This document shows, in pieces, positions 36,901 through 45,372 of a stretch of DNA of 45,526 bases. The position numbers and the translations under genes are program-made. Within the stretch, counting starts at the first letter, position 1; every line of letters begins with the position of its first letter. A model generated the notes under the pieces. That model was not told where the DNA came from and ran no database searches. It worked only from the letters and a program-made list of their open reading frames with translations. The DNA is from Bacteroidaceae bacterium (GTDB lineage Bacteria; Bacteroidota; Bacteroidia; Bacteroidales; Bacteroidaceae), in assembly GCA_017935785.1 (NCBI GenBank), contig JAGBGU010000052.1, positions 1 through 45,526 of the forward strand. The letters run 5' to 3'.

Positions 36901-38781
36901 CTCTTTGCCAAGAACTATGCAGTAGAGCAGATGCAGGAGCAGATTTTGGCGTCCGCAGCCGCCTATGACACTTATAAGGCAAAGATTGAGGGCATCCGCG
37001 CCTATCTGGCCACCAACCCCATTGAGGACAGCGATGCCAAGGCTTTCCTGGAAACCTATCTGAATGCAGAGAGTGCAGAAGAGGGCGTATACCCCAACGG
37101 CGTGTTTGCCACCATTTATGATGAGCATATCCTCTCTGCCGAGCAGGTTATGGCAGAAATTGAGTATGCAGAAAGTCTGCAGCAGGCTGCCGTAATGAAG
37201 GGCTATCTTGCAGGAGCAGACGTTACTGTTTTGCTTCCGAATGCCGATATGAGCAAAGGCTGGGAACACTGGTCAAGCAACGGATACGGATATGGTAACA
37301 ACGGAAAGACCTATGCCGCAGAACTGGTTAACGGCACCTTCGACCTGAGCCAGACCCTTACCGGCCTGAAGAACGGTGTGTACGAAGTTACGGTAAATGC
37401 CGGATACCGTCCTAGCAATGTAGTCAGCAGCACCAACTATGCCGCTACTATCTACGCCAACGGCATACACAACTATGTACAGGCTGTCATTGAAGACATG
37501 GTTCCCGTTGACCAGGCCGAGGACAAGGTGAACTGTTACCTGAACGGCGACATAGCCGACCTTCCCGTAGTGGACGAACTGGGCGACACCATCGGTTATG
37601 CAATGCATGGTATCCAAAGTACCTGCTATGCCATCGAGGCTGGCCGTCATATCAATAAGGTGCTTGTCCTGGTAGAGGACGGAACCCTTACGGTAGGTAT
37701 CAAGGATCCCGGAACCGGTGTGGCAACAGACTGGACCGGATTCGGTAACTTCAAGCTCACTTATGCCGGTTCTCTGGAAGAGGCAGGCACAGCGCTTGAC
37801 AACGTGCTGGCCAGCCAGAGTGCACGTGCCCAGACATTGCTGAACTATGCTACCGATGTTGTGGAATATGCGACATATCCCAACTTTGGTAATGACATGC
37901 GCGAGGTGCTTGCTTCAACAATCGAAGCCGTTGGCACTACCACAGACGGAGCTGGAAAGTATGCCTTGGTGGAGAAGTTCTCCGAGTGCTTCCTGCAAAT
38001 CTATGAGGCCAAGAAGGCTTATCTGGATTTGGTTAATACAGCCGAGAAGATATTTGAGACTTGGGCGCCCAATACAGCCATGAGCGAGGATGAGATGAGC
38101 GCCTTTATGAGTTGCTACAACGGAGCTTGGTCAGGATTCTTTGACGGAGAATACACTCTGCAGGGCGCCAAGGACAAGAAGGCCGAGCTGCTCCAGCTTT
38201 ATCCTCCTTACTTCTATCCCAAGTCTGATTACGAGCCCAACAGCATCGTGCTGACAGAGACAGCTCCCTTCACATATCACATTGAGAGCAACGGAACTGA
38301 TCCTTATCTGGGCCTTATCGGTCTGATTGAGACTCTTCCCAGTGAGGATTATGTGATTGCGTTCGAGTACAAGTCTGAAAAGGACATTACTGACGGACGT
38401 GTGTACTTCGCTTCTCCCGACCTCAGCTCTGTCCACTACAACCGTTACGGAACCATTGCCGCCGCCAACGAGTGGACTCCCTATTACATTGACCTCCGCC
38501 AGGCTTACGCTGAATGGGGATGGGGTAAAGGTACAGACCACTGGTTCCGTTGGGACATTGCCGATGAGGAAGGCTTTGTCATTGACATCCGCCACATCCG
38601 CATCATCAGCCGTGCAGAGATGGAAGCCAACGGCGGAAGCACCGCCATTGAGGACGTTACCGCTTCTGACAAGGTTCAGAACGGTGTTGTCAAGGGCATC
38701 TTCAACCTGAACGGACAGCGTGTGGAGAAGGCCGTTAAGGGACTCTACATCATCAATGGCAAGAAAGTATTGGTAAAGTGA
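33928..38781 (+). CDS. Giant surface protein with four discoidin-like repeats
   Basis: A 1617-residue exported protein of unrecognised specific function. Signal peptide about 1-30. Four homologous discoidin-like repeats lie at about 33-185, 190-343, 497-648 and 796-947, each with a DGK..TKWC-like start, a RNW..W.IYGANF core and a closing QM.EF segment. Repeats 2, 3 and 4 are each followed by a homologous helical module of about 150 residues (344-493, 649-795, 948-1095). Then come a carbohydrate-binding-like sandwich (about 1096-1290), a helical stretch, another sandwich (about 1400-1560) and a tail with FNLNGQRV...GLYIINGKK. No catalytic motif is seen; a glycan-binding or adhesive role is inferred. 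An 11-A run (33914-33924) precedes the start. Confidence 0.8.
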   Translation: MKKKITSFLKSNLRSVTAAFAIAFAASGSAVTLTPISGTDGAAASEGFAALIDGKPETKWCVTNFTDAYVVFKSDVAVSPSTYYLITGGDTGKFPERNWKVWRIYGANFASDEEATRESDAWTLIDEKTNGEESLPQANTAPADFTCSETVNTTYTHFKIEVEKIISISTDTQTMQMAEFNFGHSSDLRIVSYTPLYTENQGDINGNEGASRLIDSNTTTKWGSGTIPTWIVFKTSVPIKPTYYRLVTGNDNASYTGRNWSDWEIYGANFASDEEATADAEGWVLLDDKNDIGPDVLPDQNFFSVYFTPSETIAEEYSYFKIVINSLQNAGFMQMCEFTWGDELILKKTISDSYATYKAFNLDVTAWKQLIEDYNAKLEELKNCADIFTLNDAVSVLNDLQTQINNSANAYSTYMSMVANVQKYLDEHPDMNAEGRALLESYISTNIEPNNTFMNGSYLYIMENLQLNDEEVLQEGAFITSLMEQYASDLTEGAIDVVYTTLDGTPGFSTNEDAGWLFDGTETTKWCALGSTGYVVFKTSEPIMPTFYKLVTANDTEGNPSRNWKSWKLYAANFESDEAAARDAEGWTLVDAKTNIGKDQLPAANFATAYFYLSAAPAEAYQYYKLEIEELMDGGDRFQMGEMALYNQANFYSMRQEYVEMYEGFDLDVAAQQSLIDEYNQVMRELRSAANVSTLGTASSRLAALQNEITASVEQYAAYDAQVALLVENIGDMGDNMSAFFTNYIENSVAPGDIFINGSYPYIMENRQLSTDQLKAEINYLAQSIYAGLNSALLALHGTPGFNDAEGPISLFDGKMDTKFCSPMHKDGGVYVVFKAYDVVSPYFYTLVTGGDTYSYPERNWGTWRIYGANFEGDGQAARDAEGWTLIDEKIEIGQNRLNPANNTTSYFGMSTGLVEYQYYKIEIECGYQGSFASQQMVEFSFGNEEEFQDILAGYVDAAGAFNTDVTAEQALLDQYEEAVAALDGAAEMEDLFAKNYAVEQMQEQILASAAAYDTYKAKIEGIRAYLATNPIEDSDAKAFLETYLNAESAEEGVYPNGVFATIYDEHILSAEQVMAEIEYAESLQQAAVMKGYLAGADVTVLLPNADMSKGWEHWSSNGYGYGNNGKTYAAELVNGTFDLSQTLTGLKNGVYEVTVNAGYRPSNVVSSTNYAATIYANGIHNYVQAVIEDMVPVDQAEDKVNCYLNGDIADLPVVDELGDTIGYAMHGIQSTCYAIEAGRHINKVLVLVEDGTLTVGIKDPGTGVATDWTGFGNFKLTYAGSLEEAGTALDNVLASQSARAQTLLNYATDVVEYATYPNFGNDMREVLASTIEAVGTTTDGAGKYALVEKFSECFLQIYEAKKAYLDLVNTAEKIFETWAPNTAMSEDEMSAFMSCYNGAWSGFFDGEYTLQGAKDKKAELLQLYPPYFYPKSDYEPNSIVLTETAPFTYHIESNGTDPYLGLIGLIETLPSEDYVIAFEYKSEKDITDGRVYFASPDLSSVHYNRYGTIAAANEWTPYYIDLRQAYAEWGWGKGTDHWFRWDIADEEGFVIDIRHIRIISRAEMEANGGSTAIEDVTASDKVQNGVVKGIFNLNGQRVEKAVKGLYIINGKKVLVK

Positions 38782-38805
38782 CATTTTAATTAATCCCTAT
38801 TAAAT

Positions 38806-38849
38806 TTTCGGACAGGCCCGGACGTATACATCCCCGGGTCTGCCCGAAA
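38806..38849 (+). other. Intercistronic hairpin between the giant protein and fasciclin genes
   Basis: A long imperfect stem: TTTCGG, CAG and CCCGG blocks on the left pair with CCGGG, CTG and CCGAAA on the right around a short TATACAT-centred loop. No U tract follows, so it more likely tunes mRNA stability or partial readthrough within the operon than ends transcription. Confidence 0.55.
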
Positions 38850-38875
38850 TTCCCAACCTTCTATCAAGACAGTTT

Positions 38876-41002
38876 ATGAAAAAGATATTTTTCTCAGTAA
38901 CGGCATTCCTGCTTCTGTTATCTTCCTGTACGGAGAATATAGATACCTCGGCACGCTATGTGTTCACGGATGAGACTGTAATCAGCTACCTGGAAAAGAT
39001 TGAGGAGTATGACGAGTATGTGCAGTTGCTCAAACGGGTTCCGGTTAGCAAGCGCAGTCAGTCCAGTGTCTACCAGTTGCTTTCGGCACGTGGCAACTAC
39101 ACCTGTTTTGCCTATACCAACAAGGCTATACGGGAGTATCTGCAGACGGTCGTGGACGAAGGACTCATTGACCAGCCTTCCTGGGACAGCTTTACAGACA
39201 GTGTGAAACTGGATTCCATTCGCAAAGTGATAGTGCTGAACAGTATCATTGATGGCGGGGACTTGGCGTCGCAACGTTTTGAAATTTCGGAATTTCCCGT
39301 TATCAACAATGCGGAGTTCCCGATTGGGAACATGGCAGAGAACAAGTATATCGTAAACTGGTCCGATACAGACCCGGACAGTGTCTGTATCAACAAAGAC
39401 TGCGTGGTGGATATAAAGAACAGGGATATCCTTGTTACCAACGGAGTGGTTCACCGGCTGAGCAAGGTGGTTGCCCCTAATCCCATCACGGCATCCAAGT
39501 ATATACAACGAATCCTTGACAATGAAGAAGAAGGACTTTTGGTTATCTCTCGCGCCATCCAGGCTGCCGGTCTGATGGATACGCTTTCCGTTGTTCGTGA
39601 CGAAGTGTACGAGGAAAAATACCAGACCGGGCAGATTCCCGACCTTAAGGATTTCCTTTCGCTGGGTTTTGTTGACCCTCGTGTGAATCCCGGAACAGAT
39701 GCCTATGCACCGCCCCACCGGTTGGTCGGTTTTACCATTTTTGCTGAAACTGACGACTATTGGCGCTCACAGGGAATAGACCCGCACAGCAGTAATCTGC
39801 TGCAGGAGCTTACGCAGTGGATTCTTGACAAACATCAGTATTCAGATGATGACAAGTTCGTTACGGACGGAGTCGGTTACGATTCGCCGCAACATTTGCT
39901 CTATCAGTGGGTAACTTATCATATACTGCCAATGAGAATTCCAGCCAACCGCCTGCTGATTCATTCTAACGAATATGGGTATTCTGCCAGTAACCCTACC
40001 AAATACACCATCCCGGTTGTGGAATATTATACCACTATGGGTAAGCGTAGAATCCTTAAACTGTATGAGAGCGGAGCCTCAAATGGTGTATATCTGAACC
40101 GGTTCCCCATATTGGATAACGGGCGCAGAGGTACCGGCCTGGAGATTGGCTGCGATGCGGACAAGACCGGTTCGCTTGTCATACGCGACGGCGAACTGAC
40201 CAATGTGCAAGGAATAGAGAACGCCTGCATCTATCCCATAGACAAACCTCTTTCCTATAATGATGATGTGCGTAACCTGCTGATGAAGGATCATATCCGT
40301 TTTGACGGATTCGCCATCTTCCCCGAGGCCATGACCAACGAACTGAGACGCAAGTCCTCTAAGGAAGACCGCCACATGCACATTTATATTCCGCCCACAA
40401 GCGTGTATCCCTATTTCGAGAACATGACTCTGAACGACGACTGCATGTATGTCTATTTCAACGGATGGGGGTATAACTGGTGTAACTATTCCTGCGACGA
40501 GATAAAGGCACTGGGCCGCTACGACGTAACCATGAAACTTCCGCCCGTTCCCCGAAAGGGAATATACGAGTTGCGTTACAAGGTGCTTGCCAACAGTGTG
40601 CGAGGTACCTGTCAGATGTATTTTGGTTCTGATCCCGAGAATCTTCCCGTAACCGGTATTCCTGTTGACTTGACTATTCCTGTAAACCACATCTCAACCG
40701 GATGGGAACAGGACACCGAAGATGACATTTACAATGCTGAGGTGGACAAACGTATGCGCAACAATATGATTATGAAGGGTATCAAGAGCGTAAACGACGA
40801 AGTGGCTCCCCGTACGGAGCGCGAGAAGGAAAACTGCTCACGTCGCATCGTTACACGCCAGATGATGGATCCGGACAAGACATATTACATCCGTTTCAAA
40901 TCCGTGCTTGACAGCGACCGCAAGGAATTATATATGGATTATTTGGAATTTGTATCTAAGGAAATATTCGATAATCCTGAAAAACCCGAGGATATCTGGT
41001 AA
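38876..41002 (+). CDS. Fasciclin-domain lipoprotein
   Basis: A 708-residue lipoprotein with signal peptide and lipobox LLSSC (lipidated C18). Two fasciclin (FAS1)-type domains are suggested: about 30-215 (with YTCFAYTNKAIREYL and NGVVHRLSKVVAP) and about 220-480 (with GFTIFAETDDYW and a VQGIENACIYPIDKPL end). A C-terminal domain of about 220 residues is beta-rich and unassigned. FAS1 proteins mediate adhesion or glycan contacts, and in Bacteroidales they often sit beside SusC/SusD operons; none is adjacent here. Last gene of the CotH-giant-fasciclin operon, ended by the terminator at 41052-41090. Confidence 0.85.
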   Translation: MKKIFFSVTAFLLLLSSCTENIDTSARYVFTDETVISYLEKIEEYDEYVQLLKRVPVSKRSQSSVYQLLSARGNYTCFAYTNKAIREYLQTVVDEGLIDQPSWDSFTDSVKLDSIRKVIVLNSIIDGGDLASQRFEISEFPVINNAEFPIGNMAENKYIVNWSDTDPDSVCINKDCVVDIKNRDILVTNGVVHRLSKVVAPNPITASKYIQRILDNEEEGLLVISRAIQAAGLMDTLSVVRDEVYEEKYQTGQIPDLKDFLSLGFVDPRVNPGTDAYAPPHRLVGFTIFAETDDYWRSQGIDPHSSNLLQELTQWILDKHQYSDDDKFVTDGVGYDSPQHLLYQWVTYHILPMRIPANRLLIHSNEYGYSASNPTKYTIPVVEYYTTMGKRRILKLYESGASNGVYLNRFPILDNGRRGTGLEIGCDADKTGSLVIRDGELTNVQGIENACIYPIDKPLSYNDDVRNLLMKDHIRFDGFAIFPEAMTNELRRKSSKEDRHMHIYIPPTSVYPYFENMTLNDDCMYVYFNGWGYNWCNYSCDEIKALGRYDVTMKLPPVPRKGIYELRYKVLANSVRGTCQMYFGSDPENLPVTGIPVDLTIPVNHISTGWEQDTEDDIYNAEVDKRMRNNMIMKGIKSVNDEVAPRTEREKENCSRRIVTRQMMDPDKTYYIRFKSVLDSDRKELYMDYLEFVSKEIFDNPEKPEDIW

Positions 41003-41051
41003 ACCAATTGTTTGACAAAAAGCGCGGACAACTTTCCGCCTGTCAGACGCG

Positions 41052-41090
41052 AAACAATCCCGCAAGCAACAGCCACTTGCGGGATTGTTT
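41052..41090. terminator. Bidirectional terminator between fasciclin and GH76 genes
   Basis: A perfect 15-bp stem (AAACAATCCCGCAAG at 41052-41066 and its complement at 41076-41090) with a 9-nt loop. The stem has T-rich and A-rich edges, so it can act on both convergent transcripts: 50 bp past the fasciclin stop and 19 bp past the GH76 stop. Confidence 0.85.
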
Positions 41091-41108
41091 TGTATCTTCT
41101 CCCTAATC

Positions 41109-42335
41109 TTATTCACCCGGAAACATCAGCATCAGGGCAGGAAGTCCGCTGGCCGGATATACCTCCGTTTTTCCTTCAACGGATGAAGGACGGTCAAAGA
41201 ATCCGTCAGATACCCCTGTGCTCTTGTCCCGGTTTTTCCATCCGGTTTCTATGTTTTGTCTGATGTATGTAAGGTACTGTGTCTGTCCGCAGTCATATAC
41301 CAGCATTCGAAGGTATTGGGCCAGGATCGCGCAATACACACCCTGTTCCGGACCGGTCTCCACTGGCAGGATGCCGTTCCTGCACATTGTGCCGAACACA
41401 TAGTTTGCGCCCAGCACGGCATTGCGCAGATATTCCCGTTCGCCGGTAATTCTGTACAGCAGGCAGGATGCACCTATGTAAGTGGCCTGGTTGTACAAAT
41501 GGTCATGGAATTCCGGACCGCCGTCATGAATGCCGTCCGCCACGCGTCCGTTGTCCGCCAGGGTGGAATGCGCCCATTGGTAAACTTCGCGTGCGGTGCG
41601 CAAATAAAAGTCGCGCGTCTGCATGGCGGGGTATCTTGTCCCCTCTGTCACATTTCTGTCTTCCGGTACCAGATTGTAAAGCATGCAGGCCGCAATTACG
41701 GTCGGGAAGTTGATACAGGCTGAACGGAAGTCGCCGGGCTTGTGCGGCAGCGGCTTGTCTATGGGCTGCCATTCCCAGAACATGCCTCCGCCCAGTCCGC
41801 GCTTAGGGTCGGCGTAGCTGCCGTCATCGCCCACCTTTTCCGAACCGTAGTACACACGGCAGAAGCTCTTTTCTGACAGCGCCAGATATTCCTCATCTCC
41901 AAATATGCGGTACGATTGTGCCAGGGAGATTGTCCACCACATGATGTCGTCATAGACAAACCATCCGGTATTGATGTTGCAGTCGTCAAAGTCAAATCCG
42001 ACATACTGTTTCATATTGCCTTGCAGAAGCCGCAGTGCGTGCTTGCAGGCAGCTCTGTAGCGCAGTGCGTCCCCTTCTTCCTTGGCACGTTCACAGGCCG
42101 CCAGGGCCATCTCATAGAAATGCGCCTGGCACCAGATGGCCGCGGCGCCGTTCCAACGGTCTACAGCCTTTTCCCTTTGTACAAAATCCTTGTAGATGTA
42201 TTTTGCCGAGTCCAGGAACGTGCGGTTAAAGGCATCATACGCCTCCCAGTCATTACTGCGGTTGGCAGAAATGTTTTGTGCCGGTAAGGTTCCGGCACAA
42301 AACATAAATATCATGGTCAGTAAGAAGATTCGCAT
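41109..42335 (-). CDS. GH76 endo-alpha-1,6-mannanase-type enzyme
   Basis: A 408-residue exported (alpha/alpha)6 enzyme with a signal peptide at about 1-20. The adjacent aspartates D129-D130 in WFVYDDIMWW match the catalytic Asp pair of GH76, followed by ISLAQSYRIFGDEEYL and the downstream NQATYIGASCLLYRITGE segment. GH76 enzymes cut the alpha-1,6-mannan backbone of yeast mannan and related mycobacterial glycans. Its ATG overlaps the stop of the GH92 gene by one base (TAATG at 42335), so the pair is co-translated: GH92 strips side chains and GH76 cuts the backbone. Confidence 0.88.
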   Translation of the reverse strand: MRIFLLTMIFMFCAGTLPAQNISANRSNDWEAYDAFNRTFLDSAKYIYKDFVQREKAVDRWNGAAAIWCQAHFYEMALAACERAKEEGDALRYRAACKHALRLLQGNMKQYVGFDFDDCNINTGWFVYDDIMWWTISLAQSYRIFGDEEYLALSEKSFCRVYYGSEKVGDDGSYADPKRGLGGGMFWEWQPIDKPLPHKPGDFRSACINFPTVIAACMLYNLVPEDRNVTEGTRYPAMQTRDFYLRTAREVYQWAHSTLADNGRVADGIHDGGPEFHDHLYNQATYIGASCLLYRITGEREYLRNAVLGANYVFGTMCRNGILPVETGPEQGVYCAILAQYLRMLVYDCGQTQYLTYIRQNIETGWKNRDKSTGVSDGFFDRPSSVEGKTEVYPASGLPALMLMFPGE

Positions 42336-44623
42336 TATTTAATGCCTTTAAGTTCTTTTGAGAATGAGTAGGGAGCGGCGTCGGCCGATGTGCCGCGCTT
42401 CTTGTTGGGCTTGTCGTCCATCACATAATCCATGGCGGCACCCTTCAGCAGGTCGCCGTGCTTGATGTAGTTCTTTTCGTAAGCCTTTCCGTCCAGTTTC
42501 AACTGCTTCACGTATCGGTTCTGGTCGCTGTTTTCGGGTGCGTTCACCTCAATCTTCTTTCCGTTTTCAAGCGTTACGGTCATTTTGCGGAAATAGGGCG
42601 CACCCATTACATACTCGTCTGCACCGGGGCAAACGGGGTAGAAGCCCATGGCCGTGAACACATACCATGCGCTGGTCTGTCCGTTGTCTTCGTCGCCGCA
42701 GTAGCCGTCGGGGTTGGGGTTGTACATGCGGTTCATGGTCTCGCGCAGCCAGTGCTGGGCCTTCCAGGGCTCTCCGCTGTAGTTGTACATATAGATCATG
42801 TGCTGTATGGGCTGGTTGCCGTGGGCATAGTTACCCATGTTCATGATCTGCATTTCGCGGATCTCGTGGATAACGCCGCCGTAATAGCTGTCGTCAAAGA
42901 TGGGAGGAAGGATAAAGACCGTATCCAGCATGGCGTTGAATTCCTTGTTGCCGCCCATCAGGTCTATCAGTCCCTGTGGGTCGTGGAACACGCTCCAGGT
43001 ATAGTGCAGGCTGTTGCCCTCGGTAAAGGCATCGCCCCACTTGAAGGGATTGAAGTTGGGCACCCACTGTCCGTTCTCCAGCTTTCCGCGCATCAGTTTG
43101 TATTCGGGGTCGTACAGGTTCTTGTAGTTCATGGCGCGTTCGCCGTATACCTTTATCTCGGATTCGGGCTTGCCCAGCGCCTGTCCCAGTTTGTAGATGG
43201 TCCAGTCGTCGTAGGCATATTCCAGTGTGCGGGCCGCGCTCTCGCGAATCTTGTCGTAGGGAACATAGCCCAGACGGTTATAGGCTTCCCACTGGTCGCG
43301 TCCGCTTGATGTGCGGGGCATATCGGCGTTGGCGCCGTGGGTAACGGCCTGCCACAGGGTTTCAATGTCATAGCCTCTGATTCCCTTCAGGTAGGCGTCA
43401 GCCACCACACTGGCCGAGTTGTTGCCCACCATGCAGTCGCGGTGTCCGGGCGAACTCCATTCGGGCAGGAAGCCGCTTTCCTTGTACCAGTTGGCCCATC
43501 CCTCCTGCATCTTCTGCGCCATGCTGGGATAAACCAGGTTTACCAGGGGGAACAGACAACGGAACGTATCCCAGAAACCGGTGTCGGTGAAGAAGTAGCC
43601 GGGCATCACCTGTCCGTTGCAGGGGCTGTAGTGTACCACTTTACCTTTGGCGTCAATCTCATAGAAACTGCGGGGGAACAATACAGAACGGTACAGACAG
43701 CTGTAGAATGTGCGCACACGGTCCTGGTCGCTCATGTCCTGCACGTCAAAGCGGCCCAGTACATCGTTCCACTCCTCGCGGGCTTTCTCCTTTACCTTTT
43801 CAAAGCTGTCCTTGCCCACCTCGCGCAGGTTCAGTTCTGCCTGCTCCGGGCTGATGAAGGAAGAGGCCACGCGCACGTTCACCTGTTCGCCGCGCTTGGT
43901 GCTGAAACCGATGATACCGCCGGAGTGCTTGCTCTCAGATTCCAATGTCCCGGTACTGATGTTGCCTTCTGTGACAGATGCGGTATAGGTGAAGGGCTTG
44001 TCAAACTTAAGTACGAAATAGTTGCGGAAATTCTTGGGCACACCGCCGCTGTTGCGGGTGGTGTAGCCTATGATTTTCTGCTCCTCGGGAATGATTTTCA
44101 CATACGAGCCGCGGTCAAAGGCATCCACCACAATATAGCTTCCCTCACTCTCCGGGAAGGTGAAGCGGAACACGGCCGCACGGCTTGTGGGGGTAATCTC
44201 AGTGGTAATGTTGTGGTCGGCCAGATATACCTTATAATAATAAGGTGTGGCGGTCTCTGCCTTGTGCGAGAACCAGCTGGCACGCTTGTCCTGGTCAAAG
44301 ACGGGCTGGCCGCACACCGGCATAATGGTGAACGTGCCGTAGTCGTTTATCCAGGGACTGGGCTGGTGGGTCTGCTTGAAACCGCGTATTTTCTCGGCAT
44401 CGTAGGTGTAAGCCCATCCGTCGCCCATCTTTCCGGTCTGCGGGGTCCAGAAGTTCATGCCCCAGGGCACGGCAATGGCCGGATAGGTGTTACCGGTGGA
44501 AAGCGCAAAGGAAGAGTGCGATCCCACCAACGTATTTACATAGTCCACAGCATTGTCGATGGCCGACGTGCTGGTCCAAGACAAACAAAGGGCACACAGT
44601 GCCAAGGATGCTTTTTTTATCAT
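42335..44623 (-). CDS. GH92 alpha-1,2-mannosidase-type enzyme, copy B
   Basis: A 762-residue paralog of the enzyme at 28075-30360 with the same layout: signal peptide (about 1-22), N-terminal beta-sandwich with STGNTYPAIAVPWGMNFW, then the (alpha/alpha)6 catalytic domain with PGHRDCMVGNNSASV, HEIREM and GDEDNGQTSAWYV. All family motifs are intact, so both copies are probably active, perhaps on different linkages. It is the first gene of a two-gene unit with GH76. No clear -33/-7 promoter is found upstream; the region 44624-44841 is AT-rich and non-coding. Confidence 0.93.
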   Translation of the reverse strand: MIKKASLALCALCLSWTSTSAIDNAVDYVNTLVGSHSSFALSTGNTYPAIAVPWGMNFWTPQTGKMGDGWAYTYDAEKIRGFKQTHQPSPWINDYGTFTIMPVCGQPVFDQDKRASWFSHKAETATPYYYKVYLADHNITTEITPTSRAAVFRFTFPESEGSYIVVDAFDRGSYVKIIPEEQKIIGYTTRNSGGVPKNFRNYFVLKFDKPFTYTASVTEGNISTGTLESESKHSGGIIGFSTKRGEQVNVRVASSFISPEQAELNLREVGKDSFEKVKEKAREEWNDVLGRFDVQDMSDQDRVRTFYSCLYRSVLFPRSFYEIDAKGKVVHYSPCNGQVMPGYFFTDTGFWDTFRCLFPLVNLVYPSMAQKMQEGWANWYKESGFLPEWSSPGHRDCMVGNNSASVVADAYLKGIRGYDIETLWQAVTHGANADMPRTSSGRDQWEAYNRLGYVPYDKIRESAARTLEYAYDDWTIYKLGQALGKPESEIKVYGERAMNYKNLYDPEYKLMRGKLENGQWVPNFNPFKWGDAFTEGNSLHYTWSVFHDPQGLIDLMGGNKEFNAMLDTVFILPPIFDDSYYGGVIHEIREMQIMNMGNYAHGNQPIQHMIYMYNYSGEPWKAQHWLRETMNRMYNPNPDGYCGDEDNGQTSAWYVFTAMGFYPVCPGADEYVMGAPYFRKMTVTLENGKKIEVNAPENSDQNRYVKQLKLDGKAYEKNYIKHGDLLKGAAMDYVMDDKPNKKRGTSADAAPYSFSKELKGIK

Positions 44624-44725
44624 TTCGTGTTTGTTAATAAGGGTTTATAACGATTATGGGTGTAAATATACGTTATTTTTTTTAGAAATAAGAACAAAAA
44701 CGCACTTTTTTTAAGCGATAAACAT

Positions 44726-44739
44726 TGAACGATGAGCAA
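44726..44739. repeat. Heptamer repeat, two copies
   Basis: TGAACGA followed by TGAGCAA, related to the eight-copy array at 401-456. Confidence 0.5.
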
Positions 44740-44841
44740 ATAGAACTGGGTTAAACAAGTTATTCGCCTTCGCTCGTCGAAAACATCTTTTATTTGTATT
44801 AAGGAATGGTCAGAATGACATGTGGTTTTTGATACACACTA

Positions 44842-44929
44842 TGTCATGCTGAACTTGTTTCAGCATCTGTCCGCAGTCAGGGGCTAGCAAAGGCTCGCAG
44901 TGAGATCCTGAAACAAGTTTAGGATGACA
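44842..44929. repeat. Imperfect palindromic repeat, right (complete) copy
   Basis: A 27-bp arm at 44842-44868 is complementary to 44903-44929 with a few mismatches. The loop of about 34 bp differs from the left copy, while the arms are conserved. Same orientation relative to the following repeat as at 1-79. Confidence 0.75.
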
Positions 44930-45257
44930 TTTGGCGGTACTTGTTATTAATACTCTCATTTTGGGACAGCCAATTCAATACTTCTGTCAAAAAACAAAAC
45001 ATAATCCGTGTCTCATCAAAATTCTTTACAAAACCACATTTTCGTATAAATCCAGCTGGAAAGCCGGAAATGCCCTGTTGGAAAAATATTGTTTCCCAAC
45101 TGGAAAATTATTTTTTCTCAGTTGGAAATTTATTTTTTTCCAGTAGGGCTGTTTTTTGAGGTGAATTAGGTTTGTTTTTGAACTATTTTAAGCGGTTTTC
45201 TGTTTATATTGAAACCAATCTGTGATAGGTGGATAGTAGTAAAAAAGTTTGACAATG
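44930..45257. repeat. Dispersed intergenic repeat, right copy
   Basis: Matches 80-392 in the same orientation; the stretch with alternating CCAGTTGG/CCAACTGG-type 8-mers is the best conserved. Here the first 8-mer has changed to CCTGTTGG, weakening that hairpin. A 14-T run (45339-45352) follows in the otherwise featureless 45258-45372. Confidence 0.7.
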
Positions 45258-45372
45258 GGGTGATAAGATTTTGGGAGAAGACAAAAGAATATTTTAATAA
45301 CGAGTCGTTAAGATTAGACAAAAGAACAAAAGGACATATTTTTTTTTTTTTTGAGTAATGGGTGTTGAATGT

